Virus record (IMG/VR): IMGVR_UViG_3300031963_001096
Coordinates: 1 to 20,979 of that record
From: a virus
Length of the DNA: 20,979 nucleotides
Direction: 5' to 3' (one strand)
Of this stretch, positions 1-7,217 are shown one piece after another. A program made the position numbers and the translations under genes. Each line of letters opens with the position of its first letter. Position 1 is the stretch's first letter. The notes beneath the pieces were generated by a model, which was not told the origin of the DNA, ran no database searches, and saw only the letters and a program-made list of their open reading frames with translations.

Positions 1-386
1 GCGAGGCATATCCTTTGAGTGCACAGCAGTCTGAGCCTAAGCACTACGCCATCTTTGGCCCGCAGTCAGCTAACGTCAATGAACTGTCGTTCATCCTTGG
101 CCCTACGCCTAATGCCAACTACTACGCTGAACTGCATTATTACTATTACCCAGAATCTATCGTTACCGCTACAAATACATGGCTGGGCGATAACTTTGAC
201 TCTGCATTGCTGTATGGCACTCTGGCAGAGGCAGGAACATACATGAAGAGTGCACCGGAAGACGGCATGTACAAGGTGTACCAAGAACGGTACGTTCAGG
301 CTATTGCACTCCTCAAGAACTTGGGTGACGGCAAGCAACGTGCTGACGCTTATCGTGATGGTCAGATTAGGGTTCCTGTAGCATGA
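1..386 (+). CDS. Phage head-tail adaptor protein, SU10-like (5' end missing)
   Basis: C-terminal part (about 128 residues) of a phage adaptor protein, the ring that joins the portal to the tail. The reading frame is open to the first base. The TTG at 15 is not a convincing start because the frame continues upstream (Glu-Ala-Tyr-Pro-Leu), so I treat the gene as truncated by the window edge. Family resemblance rests on the C-terminal helical part: a WLGDNFDSALLYGTLAEA-like segment, then a Tyr/Met-rich 'AGTYMK' stretch and a long helix with 'YQERYVQAI'. This is the pattern I associate with SU10-type adaptors, where a beta segment is followed by two or three helices. It ends in an ATGA overlap with the next gene, indicating coupled translation. 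The position just before small virion proteins and fibre genes fits a connector role. Function is inferred from recalled family pattern, not from a search. Confidence 0.7.
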   Translation, partial: EAYPLSAQQSEPKHYAIFGPQSANVNELSFILGPTPNANYYAELHYYYYPESIVTATNTWLGDNFDSALLYGTLAEAGTYMKSAPEDGMYKVYQERYVQAIALLKNLGDGKQRADAYRDGQIRVPVA

Positions 387-796
387 GCATCCTCCAAACC
401 CAGACGACTAGCTTTAAGACAGAGCTTTATACAGCCGTCCACAACCTATCCACGGATACGCTAAAGATTGCCCTGTACACGGCCAGTGCTGATTTAAACG
501 AGGCAACCACCGTTTACACGACCACAGGCGAGGTTACGGGAACTGGCTACGTTGCAGGCGGCGTGGCCTTGACTGGCGTAACCATTAGCTCCTCTGGGTA
601 TACAGCTTTTGTAGACTTTGCCGATGTAGTGTTTAACGCATCTGTGACGGCACGTTGTGCTTTGATCTACAACGTTACTCAGGGTAATAAATCCATTGCT
701 GTGTTGGACTTTGGGTCTGACAAAACATCTACCAATTTCACCATCACAATGCCTGCTAACACAGCCACGGCAGCATTGATCCGTTCTTCTAATTAA
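383..796 (+). CDS. Small beta-rich phage virion protein, function unknown
   Basis: 137 residues. The start codon overlaps the upstream stop (ATGA at 383-386), so translation is probably coupled to the adaptor gene; no strong Shine-Dalgarno sequence is visible. The sequence is Thr/Val/Ala-rich with predicted alternating beta strands and no membrane segment. It contains 'LKIALYTASADL', then a Gly-Thr-Gly-Tyr-Val-Ala-Gly-Gly turn, and near the end 'SIAVLDFGSDK' followed by an 'FTITMPA' strand. Proteins with this 'KIALY..../GTGY.AGG/AVLDFG' layout recur in late regions of tailed phages as unnamed virion proteins. A decoration, tail-tip or fibre-base role is possible; the sequence does not decide. 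I do not recognise a named family. Confidence 0.75.
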   Translation: MSILQTQTTSFKTELYTAVHNLSTDTLKIALYTASADLNEATTVYTTTGEVTGTGYVAGGVALTGVTISSSGYTAFVDFADVVFNASVTARCALIYNVTQGNKSIAVLDFGSDKTSTNFTITMPANTATAALIRSSN

Positions 797-800
797 GGAG
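795..800 (+). promoter_or_regulatory. Ribosome binding site fused to upstream stop codon
   Basis: AAGGAG lies six bases before the ATG at 807 and shares two bases with the TAA stop (794-796) of the preceding gene. This supports the 807 start. It is the clearest example of a stop/Shine-Dalgarno fusion repeated at many junctions in this window. Confidence 0.8.
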
Positions 801-806
801 TCTCAC

Positions 807-1370
807 ATGAGCTTGGACAAAATCACCGCTACCGACCAAGTAGCAGCAATTACAAAATACAACACCATGCCTTCTGATGAGATGGCTATCCACGGTACAT
901 ACCACGCAATTTGCTACAGCATTGATGGCTTTATTAAGTGGGATGAACCTATACAAAACTTGGTAACGACTGTTGGTAAGAACTTGACCTTGGATACTAT
1001 CCTTGGCAACTCAGCCGCTGGCGCAGTTGTAATGGGCTTGAAGGGTGCTGGTACAGCCGTAGCCGCTGACACGCAAGCCTCTCATGCAAGCTGGTTAGAA
1101 GTGGGTGGCACTAACGCCCCTGCTTATTCTGGCAATCGTCCTACGCCTTCATTTGCTTCTGCCGCCGCTTCTAGCAAAGCTACGTCTTCTGCCGTGTCAT
1201 TCTCTATGACCAGTACAGGTACTGTGGCGGGTTGCTTTATTAACATTGGCGGTAGCGCAACTAAAGATTCAACCACTGGCACATTGTTCTCTGCGGGTGA
1301 TTTCTCTAGTTCTAAGGCTGTTGTTAACGGTGACACGATTGCGGTAACGTACACATTAACATTGACTTGA
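807..1370 (+). CDS. Phage virion-associated protein, function unknown
   Basis: 187 residues, preceded by a strong AAGGAG site. Residues 1-50 look mixed alpha/beta (a Met-Ala-Ile-His-Gly segment, then 'SIDGFIKWDEP'). They are followed by 'NLVTTVGKNLTLDTILG', a segment I have seen in unnamed virion proteins of tailed phages. The remainder is Ala/Ser/Thr/Gly-rich and beta-like, ending in alternating hydrophobic strands ('DTIAVTYTLTLT'), with no signal peptide or membrane helix. It sits between two other presumed structural genes, so a tail or fibre-base component is the likeliest role. I cannot name the family, and no catalytic motif is visible. The stop codon ends one base before the ATG of the next gene. 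Confidence 0.72.
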   Translation: MSLDKITATDQVAAITKYNTMPSDEMAIHGTYHAICYSIDGFIKWDEPIQNLVTTVGKNLTLDTILGNSAAGAVVMGLKGAGTAVAADTQASHASWLEVGGTNAPAYSGNRPTPSFASAAASSKATSSAVSFSMTSTGTVAGCFINIGGSATKDSTTGTLFSAGDFSSSKAVVNGDTIAVTYTLTLT

Positions 1371-1371
1371 T

Positions 1372-2208
1372 ATGGCGTTAGCTTGGGGTGACGGCGCATG
1401 GGGTGATAACGCATGGGGCGGGGGAGAGACTTTCCCTGTTAGCGTTACTGAAACTACCGCATTAGCCGAGTCCCAAGCTGTTGGGTTTTTAATTGATGTA
1501 AGTATTACCGAGTCATTGACCGGTGGTACGTCTTGGGGTCAAGACGCTTGGGGTGCTGATTCGTGGGGTGGTACGGCGGGCATTCAGGATATTCAGACTG
1601 TAGTTCTGACGATGAATGTGGCAGTATCTGAAACCGCAGCCATTGCTGAAGACCAATCTGTTGTTGCTAACTTTGCAGGGTCTGTAACGGAAACTGTGGC
1701 TATTGCTGAAGATAACGCAGCAATAACTAGCTACAACGTCAGTGTGTCAGATAGCCAAACCATTACAGATGATGAGGCCGCGCAGACAAGTTACAACGAG
1801 AGTGTATCGGATTCAGTTGGGATTGTGAGTGTAGAGGAAGCGGTTGCTACATTCTTAGGTGATATATCGGAGTCGATTGCAATAGCGGAAGCACAGGTGG
1901 CTGTGCTGATTATGACCATCGTAGAGTCGATGGCTATTGAAGAAGGAACAACTGTAGGAACGTATTACACAGAGTTTTTAGACGAATCTGTTGCAATCAC
2001 GGATACAAACAATGGTGGTGCAAACTACCAAGTAAGCCAATCGGAAACGATGGCTATAACAGAAACAAATGGTGGACGATTCTTGTGGGAAATTATTGAT
2101 GACACACAAGGCGTTACATGGCAAAATATCAGCAATCCGCAAACGCCGGGCTGGGGTGCTGTTGATACAACGGAATCGCCCGGTTGGACAGTAATTTCTA
2201 CTCAGTAG
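1372..2208 (+). CDS. 20-residue-repeat virion protein with Trp-Gly clusters
   Basis: 278 residues with no visible enzyme motif. The N-terminus (residues 4-17) is a Trp-Gly cluster of the 'WGDGAWGDNAWGG' kind, and a second cluster sits at about 54-67. Between and after them runs a repeat of about 20 residues with consensus V-S-V-S/T-E-S/T-x-A-I-A/T-E/D. The central acidic residue falls at 27, 47, 87, 107, 127, 147, 167, 185, 205 and 225. Spacing is exactly 20 except for one 40-residue gap, which the second Trp-Gly cluster fills, and one 18-residue unit. The C-terminus has a double 'TPGW/SPGW' motif. No good Shine-Dalgarno precedes the ATG, which follows the upstream stop by one base, so translation is probably coupled. 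Location before the fibre gene suggests an elongated virion fibre or spacer. That role is inference; I do not recognise the family. Confidence 0.75.
   Translation: MALAWGDGAWGDNAWGGGETFPVSVTETTALAESQAVGFLIDVSITESLTGGTSWGQDAWGADSWGGTAGIQDIQTVVLTMNVAVSETAAIAEDQSVVANFAGSVTETVAIAEDNAAITSYNVSVSDSQTITDDEAAQTSYNESVSDSVGIVSVEEAVATFLGDISESIAIAEAQVAVLIMTIVESMAIEEGTTVGTYYTEFLDESVAITDTNNGGANYQVSQSETMAITETNGGRFLWEIIDDTQGVTWQNISNPQTPGWGAVDTTESPGWTVISTQ
1438..2064 (+). repeat. Protein-level tandem repeat, 60-base (20-residue) period
   Basis: Ten units of a 20-residue repeat encoded in the 278-residue protein. The signature is hydrophobic-Ser-x-Ser/Thr-Glu/Asp-Ser/Thr, two residues, then Ile-Ala/Thr-Glu/Asp. 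The nucleotide sequences of the units differ much more than the protein pattern does, so this is an old repeat held at protein level, not a recent DNA duplication. Boundaries are approximate. Confidence 0.8.
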
Positions 2209-2212
2209 GAGA
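2207..2212 (+). promoter_or_regulatory. Ribosome binding site overlapping stop codon
   Basis: AGGAGA starts within the TAG stop (2206-2208) of the upstream gene and lies five bases before the ATG at 2218. It fixes the start of the tail fibre-like gene. Confidence 0.75.
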
Positions 2213-2217
2213 ATTAA

Positions 2218-3033
2218 ATGGCAAATACATCGCTAATTGGACTAACCCTCCCAGTACAAGGAACTCTATCCGGTAGCTGGGGTAATACGGTTAACAATGC
2301 GATCTCCCAGATTGTGGACGTTGCCGTTGCTGGCACACAGACAATTACGGTTGATACAGACATTAACTTGGCGGTTACAGTAGGTAGTGATGCAAGTACG
2401 GGTCTAACAGCCAATAGCTCTCAGTATGCGGTTCTCCTGTGTACAGGCGCACGTACAGCACTGCGCTTCATTAACACTCCCAAGCAGTCTAAAACCTACG
2501 TTGTCATCAATGACACAACAGGCGGCTTTGCGGTAACGGTGCGTGGTGGCCCTTCATCTCCCACAACGGGTGTAACGGTAGCGGCTGGTACACGGGCAAT
2601 TATTGCTTGGAACGGTACAGACTTTGTTAATGTGGGCGGTGGCTCTGCGGCTGGCTCTACAACGCAGGTTCAATTCAATAGCTCTGGTGCATTTGGCGCT
2701 TCTGCTAACCTGACCTTTGACGGTACAACGCTGACGGCCAATGACATCATTGACTCTTCATTGACTGCCAGCAAGCCTGTATTTACAAACGGCAGTAAAA
2801 ACTTGGTGTCCACCGGAACGCTTGGTGTTGACCAAGGCGGTACAGGCCTAACCACTCTGACTGCCAACAACGTAATTTTGGGTAACGGAACATCCACACC
2901 CACTTTTGTTGCACCTAGTACAAACGGTAATGTTCTAGTGTCTAACGGTACTACATGGACATCAGCCGCACCCGCAGCTTCTGGCGTAACTCAAGCCAAA
3001 GCCACCATGATTAACTTCATCTTCAGTATCTAA
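2218..3033 (+). CDS. Tail fibre-like protein with GGTG repeat motif
   Basis: 271 residues. The N-terminal half has a beta-sandwich look: 'LPVQGTLSGSWGNTVNNAI', then 'YVVINDTTGGFAVTVRG', then a 'GTRAIIAWNGTDF' strand pair. This arrangement is common in fibre proteins of tailed phages. The C-terminal half carries typical fibre repeats, with 'GVDQGGTGLTTLTANNVIL' and then a GNGTS/TPTF/STNGNVLVSNGTTW run. These repeats usually form trimeric fibre shafts. The protein ends in a short hydrophobic Met-Ile-Asn-Phe-Ile-Phe tail instead of a separate receptor-binding domain, so it may be a shaft or base to which the glycine-rich tips downstream attach. It is the first gene of a fibre block running to 8825. 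Fibre assignment is by recognised repeat style; the attachment role is inference. Confidence 0.8.
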   Translation: MANTSLIGLTLPVQGTLSGSWGNTVNNAISQIVDVAVAGTQTITVDTDINLAVTVGSDASTGLTANSSQYAVLLCTGARTALRFINTPKQSKTYVVINDTTGGFAVTVRGGPSSPTTGVTVAAGTRAIIAWNGTDFVNVGGGSAAGSTTQVQFNSSGAFGASANLTFDGTTLTANDIIDSSLTASKPVFTNGSKNLVSTGTLGVDQGGTGLTTLTANNVILGNGTSTPTFVAPSTNGNVLVSNGTTWTSAAPAASGVTQAKATMINFIFSI

Positions 3034-3042
3034 GGAACCAAC

Positions 3043-3438
3043 ATGGCAAATCCTAATCTCTTAGCCGCGACCACAGCGTCAGGCACAACTACATATCTCA
3101 CACCTAGCGCAACAACCGCAGTGGTTTTGGTTCCTAATGCTGCTTCTAGCGGTCAGGTCTTCAAGATCAACCAGATCGTTGCAGCTAACGTAAATGGTTC
3201 TGCGGCAGTTGATACAACTGTGGCTATCTACACCAATGGTGCTGTAGCTCAAGGTTCTGCTCCATCTAGCGGCACGGCCTACCCGATTGCTTCTACGGTG
3301 TCTGTTCCTCCTGATGCTTCTTTAATTGTTGTTGATAAAACGTCATCCATCTATTTGATGGAAGGCTCGTCAATTATTGTTACATCTGGTACAGCCAGCG
3401 GCATCACTTACACAATCAGCTACGAAGTCATTTCTTGA
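3043..3438 (+). CDS. Small beta-rich virion protein
   Basis: 131 residues. The start at 3043 follows AAGGAA, which overlaps the preceding TAA stop. There is no signal peptide or TM helix. The sequence is strand-rich: 'NPNLLAATTASGTTTYL', a 'VLVPNAASSGQVFKINQIV' strand, 'VNGSAAVDTTVAIYTNG', and a final 'SGITYTISYEVIS' strand. This order (small-molecule-like linker, KINQI strand, 'DTTVAIY', 'VVDKTSSIYL.EG', 'ISYE' end) resembles short structural proteins of marine and freshwater phages that sit beside tail fibres. It may be a fibre-connecting or decoration subunit. Function is unproven. Confidence 0.7.
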   Translation: MANPNLLAATTASGTTTYLTPSATTAVVLVPNAASSGQVFKINQIVAANVNGSAAVDTTVAIYTNGAVAQGSAPSSGTAYPIASTVSVPPDASLIVVDKTSSIYLMEGSSIIVTSGTASGITYTISYEVIS

Positions 3439-3450
3439 TCGGAGGCAATC

Positions 3451-4305
3451 ATGTCTCTTAGTAAAGTTGGCGGGATTCTTTCAGCCGGTTTAAACGGCAT
3501 TAACTACCCTGTACAGACGGTGGAATACCTTGTCGTGGCTGGCGGGGGTGGTGGTGGCTCAGATGGTGGTGCTGGCGGTGGCGCAGGTGGATTGCTCACT
3601 GCCACTGGACTAGCAGTAACTATTGGCTCAAGCATTACCGTTACTGTGGGTGCTGGCGGTGCTGGAGGTACGGGTGCAGATACGGGTGTTATTGGTTCTA
3701 ATTCTGTATTTGGTTCTATTACATCAACTGGTGGCGGCAGAGGTGGTAATTTCTTTTACGCGGGTGGCAATGGTGGCTCTGGTGGCGGAGGAAATGCGTC
3801 TACTGTCGGAACTGGAACATCAGGGCAAGGTAATGCAGGCGGTTTAGGAAATACAGATGGCGCTACTTATTCTCTTGGTGGAGGCGGTGGTGGCTCTGGT
3901 TCTGCTGGTGTTTCGGCTGTATCTAACTGTGCCGGTGCTGGTGGAGCAGGGACAGCATCTTCAATCTCTGGCGCACAAATTCAGTATGCTGGCGGAGGCG
4001 GGGGTGGCGGAGACTCACGAGGCTCTAGGCCATCTGGATTGGGCACGGCTGGTGGAGGTAATGGTTCAACTCCAACACCGGGAACTACTGGATTAGCCAA
4101 TACAGGGGGTGGAGGCGGTGGCGGTGGGTATAACGGTGCAATCTCAAGCGGCTCTGGCGGAGGCGCTGGCGGCTCTGGCATTGTCATCATCCGCTACCCA
4201 TCTTACTTAGCCCCTGCCACATCAACAACAGGTTCTCCTGAAATGGTTGTATCTGGCGGTTGGCGCGTGTACACATTTGTTGCATCTGGAACAATTACAT
4301 TCTGA
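3451..4305 (+). CDS. Glycine-rich tail adhesin, one glycine-rich module (paralogue 1)
   Basis: 284 residues, with a GGAGG site five bases before the ATG. Residues 1-23 form a short N-terminal segment ('SKVGGILSAGLNG'). The glycine-rich module spans about 24-250. It opens with 'VEYLVVAGGGGGG', continues through strands such as 'SITVTVGAGGAGG' and 'SVFGSITSTGGG' separated by poly-Gly runs, passes a 'YAGGGGGGG' and an 'ANTGGGGGG' block, and closes with 'GGSGIVIIRYP'. A 34-residue C-terminal cap follows, containing 'STTGSP' and ending 'YTFVASGTITF'. This is the recognised phage glycine-rich domain. In S16-type gp38 adhesins, glycine-rich segments fold as polyglycine II helices that display variable receptor-binding loops. 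A role as receptor-binding tip is likely here by analogy. It shares N-terminus length and cap with the 6004-6840 gene. Confidence 0.82.
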   Translation: MSLSKVGGILSAGLNGINYPVQTVEYLVVAGGGGGGSDGGAGGGAGGLLTATGLAVTIGSSITVTVGAGGAGGTGADTGVIGSNSVFGSITSTGGGRGGNFFYAGGNGGSGGGGNASTVGTGTSGQGNAGGLGNTDGATYSLGGGGGGSGSAGVSAVSNCAGAGGAGTASSISGAQIQYAGGGGGGGDSRGSRPSGLGTAGGGNGSTPTPGTTGLANTGGGGGGGGYNGAISSGSGGGAGGSGIVIIRYPSYLAPATSTTGSPEMVVSGGWRVYTFVASGTITF

Positions 4306-4311
4306 GGATAT

Positions 4312-5994
4312 ATGGCACAAGGTCTTTTTACCCTCAAGCAAGTTAACCAAGCCATTCGTCAAGGCGCATGGTCAGCATTTAATCCACCTCAATTTGTAGA
4401 GTACCTTTGCGTTGCTGGTGGCGGCGGAGGGGGAGGCGTTAGTGGCGATGCTTCTGGTGGCGGCGGCGCTGGTGGTTTATTGACGGGTATTTTTCCTGTT
4501 ACGGCTGGCTCTTCTTATACGGTTACTGTTGGTAGCGGTGGGGCTGGTGGTGCAAGTGGCGCAGCAAACGATGGCGCTAATGGCGTAGCTTCTGTTTTTG
4601 CTAGTATTTCATCTACAGGCGGCGGTGGCGGTGCTGGAGGCTCTGGCGGTGGAGGAACATCCCGCAATGGTCTGGCTGGTGGATCAGGAGGCGGAGCATC
4701 CAACTCACCCAAAATCGGTGGTGCTGGAGTTTCAGGCCAAGGCAATGCTGGCGGAGTCCTTTACGGTGGCGGTGGTGGCGCTGGAACTATAGCAGTTCCT
4801 TCTAAGGGCAGTGGCGGTGCAGGCATTGCTTCATCTATTTATGGAACTGTTACCACTTACGCTGGCGGTGGAGCGGGCGGTACTAATGCTGGTATAGGCG
4901 GTGTTGGAGGTGGCGGCAGAACAGTAACTGCTTTAGATGCTAATAATAATACTGCCGGAGCAGCTAACACAGGCGGCGGAGGCGGCGGGCAATGGAATGC
5001 TTCTAGTGGCGCTGGCGCGGCTGGCGGTTCAGGCATCGTAGTAGTCAGATACCCCGGCTCTGTGCAGTTTTACACTGGTGGAGATGTTAGTAGTTTTAAT
5101 GGCTATATGATTCACACTTTTACATCATCTGGCACTTTAGCCCCAACTACACCTACTACTTTCACGTCTGTGTCAGTAAATTATCTTGTTGTCGCTGGTG
5201 GTGGCGGTGGCGGTTATGACTATCGAGGAAATCGCGGTGCTGGCGGTGGTGGTGCTGGTGGTTATCGCACGGCATCAGGATTTGCTGTTTCTTCTGGTTC
5301 TGCAATTACTGTAACTGTTGGTGGCGGTGGCGCAGGGGGTTCTGGAAGCACATCTGGCACTGTTCCCGGAACAAATGGGTCTGATTCTGTATTTTCAAGT
5401 ATTACATCCACTGGCGGTGGCGGTGGCACAGGCACAGATAGTGGCGGTGATCCAAGGCCCGCCCCTGCAAATACTGGCGGCTCTGGAGCGGGTGGCGGAC
5501 ACAACTCCCAAGCGGGAGGCATTGGAAATACGCCCTCTACTTCTCCAAGTCAAGGAAATAATGGTGGCGCTGGTGGTTCTGGTGGAGGCGCTGGTGGCGG
5601 CGGTGGTGGTGCTGGGGCCGTTGGTGTCAGTGCCTCTGGTTCTGTTGGCGGAAACGGTGGATCAGGTTCTGCTTCAGGTGTTTCTGGCACATCTGTAACT
5701 TACGCTGGCGGCGGCGGTGGTGGTCGTGGTGGTTCTGGTGGCGCTGGCGGCGGTGGTGCTGGAGGTAATAGCGGTGTTAATGGAGTAAACGGAACTGCAA
5801 ACAGTGGTGGAGGCGGTGGTGGCGGAACATCACCCGGAAATTCAACCGCTAATGTTGGCGGCACTGGTGGTTCTGGTGTAGTTATTATTTCCGCCTCTAG
5901 AGCGGCGGCTTCAACCACAGGCTCTCCAACAGTCGCTACTGTCGGTTCTAATACCGTTTACACATTTAATTCCTCTGGAACAATCACCTTCTAA
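4312..5994 (+). CDS. Glycine-rich tail adhesin, two modules in tandem (paralogue 2)
   Basis: 560 residues, with GAGGA fused to the upstream TGA. The N-terminus (1-28, 'LFTLKQVNQAIRQGAW') is a short helical segment paralogous to that of the 7218-8825 protein, and may be the attachment segment. Module 1 covers about 29-248, from 'VEYLCVAGG' to 'VVVRYPGS'. A linker at about 249-288 contains 'HTFTSSGTLAPTTPT'. Module 2 covers about 289-526, from 'NYLVVAGG' to 'GSGVVIIS'. The C-terminal cap has 'STTGSP' and ends 'YTFNSSGTITF'. The linker looks like an internal copy of the cap, so the gene reads as a head-to-tail duplication of a module-plus-cap unit. No enzyme motif is present. Probable fibre tip or adhesin; a structural surface-coat role cannot be excluded. 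Confidence 0.82.
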   Translation: MAQGLFTLKQVNQAIRQGAWSAFNPPQFVEYLCVAGGGGGGGVSGDASGGGGAGGLLTGIFPVTAGSSYTVTVGSGGAGGASGAANDGANGVASVFASISSTGGGGGAGGSGGGGTSRNGLAGGSGGGASNSPKIGGAGVSGQGNAGGVLYGGGGGAGTIAVPSKGSGGAGIASSIYGTVTTYAGGGAGGTNAGIGGVGGGGRTVTALDANNNTAGAANTGGGGGGQWNASSGAGAAGGSGIVVVRYPGSVQFYTGGDVSSFNGYMIHTFTSSGTLAPTTPTTFTSVSVNYLVVAGGGGGGYDYRGNRGAGGGGAGGYRTASGFAVSSGSAITVTVGGGGAGGSGSTSGTVPGTNGSDSVFSSITSTGGGGGTGTDSGGDPRPAPANTGGSGAGGGHNSQAGGIGNTPSTSPSQGNNGGAGGSGGGAGGGGGGAGAVGVSASGSVGGNGGSGSASGVSGTSVTYAGGGGGGRGGSGGAGGGGAGGNSGVNGVNGTANSGGGGGGGTSPGNSTANVGGTGGSGVVIISASRAAASTTGSPTVATVGSNTVYTFNSSGTITF

Positions 5995-6003
5995 GGACAA
6001 AGC

Positions 6004-6840
6004 ATGAGTCAAACTTTATTAGGTGGATTCCTTTCCGCAACCTTTAACCCACTGTCTGGTACAGCTACCGAAGTTGAATATCTAGTGGTCGCTGGTGGGG
6101 GTGGTGCAGGTGAAAATCAAGGCGGTGGCGGCGGTGCTGGCGGTTTTTTGACTGCGGCTGGCTTTGCTGTAGCTGCTGGGTCTTCTTTAACCGTGACTGT
6201 AGGCGCTGGAGGCGCTAGAGCGCTTTCTACTTTAAGAGGCTCTGCCGGTCAAAACTCTGTATTTAGTTCAATTACTGCTACAGGTGGTGGCGGTGGTGGA
6301 TCAAGGGGCGGCACACAATACACAGGTGGTACTGGCGGTTCTGGTGGTGGTAATGCGGCTGACCAAGGCGCACCGGGCGGTTCTGGAACAGGTGGTCAAG
6401 GCTTTGCTGGTGGAGGTGGTTCAGATTCCGGTGGTGGCGGTGGTGGTGGTAGTGGATCTGTAGGAATTCTTTCTGTTACTGTTGTTGGTAGAGGCAGTGG
6501 TGGAGCTGGTACTTGCTCAAGCATTACGGGCGCAAGAGTTTTTTATGCTGGTGGCGGCGGTGGTGGTAATAATGGTCTTGGAGTTGCTGGTGGTGGAAAT
6601 GGAGCCAGTAGTGGTATCCCCCCAACAGCGGCTACTGCAAACACAGGAAGTGGTGGTGGCGGCGGCTTGAACGGAGGTGCGGCAGGTTATGACGGTACAC
6701 CGGGCGCATCTGGCATTGTCATCATTCGTTACCCTCAATCTTTATTACCGCCCACTTCCACAACAGGAAGCCCTCAGATAAACTACTCTGATGGGTATCA
6801 GATTTATACTTTCACATCTTCTGGCACTATTACTTTTTAA
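6004..6840 (+). CDS. Glycine-rich tail adhesin, one glycine-rich module (paralogue 3)
   Basis: 278 residues, with AAGGA overlapping the TAA of the previous gene. It is closely parallel to the 3451-4305 protein. There are 23 N-terminal residues ('LLGGFLSATFNP'), then 'VEYLVVAGGGG' beginning at residue 24 exactly as in paralogue 1, then Gly-rich blocks with the 'LTVTVGAGG', 'SVFSSITATGGG' and 'YAGGGGGG' landmarks. The module closes with 'SGIVIIRYP' at about 244, and a 34-residue cap contains 'STTGSP' and 'YTFTSSGTITF'. The loops between the poly-Gly blocks differ from paralogue 1 in length and sequence, as expected of receptor-facing segments. It contains one Cys (about residue 177), again matching a Cys in the equivalent 'GAGT.SSI' region of paralogue 1. 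Adhesin role is by family analogy. Confidence 0.82.
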   Translation: MSQTLLGGFLSATFNPLSGTATEVEYLVVAGGGGAGENQGGGGGAGGFLTAAGFAVAAGSSLTVTVGAGGARALSTLRGSAGQNSVFSSITATGGGGGGSRGGTQYTGGTGGSGGGNAADQGAPGGSGTGGQGFAGGGGSDSGGGGGGGSGSVGILSVTVVGRGSGGAGTCSSITGARVFYAGGGGGGNNGLGVAGGGNGASSGIPPTAATANTGSGGGGGLNGGAAGYDGTPGASGIVIIRYPQSLLPPTSTTGSPQINYSDGYQIYTFTSSGTITF

Positions 6841-6849
6841 GGAGCAAAA

Positions 6850-7206
6850 ATGGCACATTTCGCTAAAGTAGAAAACGGTGTAGTGACGCAAGTCATTGTC
6901 ATCGAGCAGGACGTTTTAAACCTTGGTCACTGGGGCGACCCAGCATCTTGGGTTCAAACAAGTTACAACACTTCTGGTGGAGTTCACTCGCAAGGTGGTA
7001 CGCCGCTGCGTAAGAATTTTGCTGGTATTGGATACACATACGATGCAGGCCGTGATGCGTTTATCCCTCCCAAACCATTTGCGTCTTGGCTGCTGAATGA
7101 AAGCACTTGTCAGTGGGGCGCACCAACACCTATGCCTGTAGAAGAAGGCAAACGCTTTACATGGGACGAACCCACAACATCTTGGGTTGAAGTAGTTACT
7201 GCCTAA
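6850..7206 (+). CDS. Conserved small phage tail-associated protein
   Basis: 118 residues, with AAGGAG overlapping the upstream TAA and a five-base spacer before the ATG. The protein is aromatic-rich, with landmarks 'MAHFAKVENGVVTQVIVI', 'DPASWVQTSYNT', 'TPLRKNFAGIGYTYD', 'RDAFIPPKPFASWLL' and a closing 'FTWDEPTTSWVEV'. I recognise this as a widespread unnamed protein of aquatic tailed phages, normally found next to tail fibre genes. No signal peptide, membrane segment or catalytic motif is visible. It is the only non-glycine-rich gene inside the adhesin array and separates the third and fourth paralogues. It could be a small fibre subunit, a linker between adhesins, or a fibre-assembly factor. 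The sequence does not tell. Confidence 0.8.
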   Translation: MAHFAKVENGVVTQVIVIEQDVLNLGHWGDPASWVQTSYNTSGGVHSQGGTPLRKNFAGIGYTYDAGRDAFIPPKPFASWLLNESTCQWGAPTPMPVEEGKRFTWDEPTTSWVEVVTA

Positions 7207-7217
7207 TAGGAATAATC

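Noticed and set aside
15-17. TTG at 15 as the true start of the first gene
   Set aside because: The frame is open upstream to the window edge and there is no ribosome binding site before the TTG, so the gene is more likely truncated.
3981-5918. Antisense open frames rich in proline inside the glycine-rich genes (for example 3981-4190, 4515-4745, 5262-5522 and 5700-5918 on the minus strand)
   Set aside because: They are the complement of poly-glycine codons, have no ribosome binding sites and lie wholly within well-supported genes.
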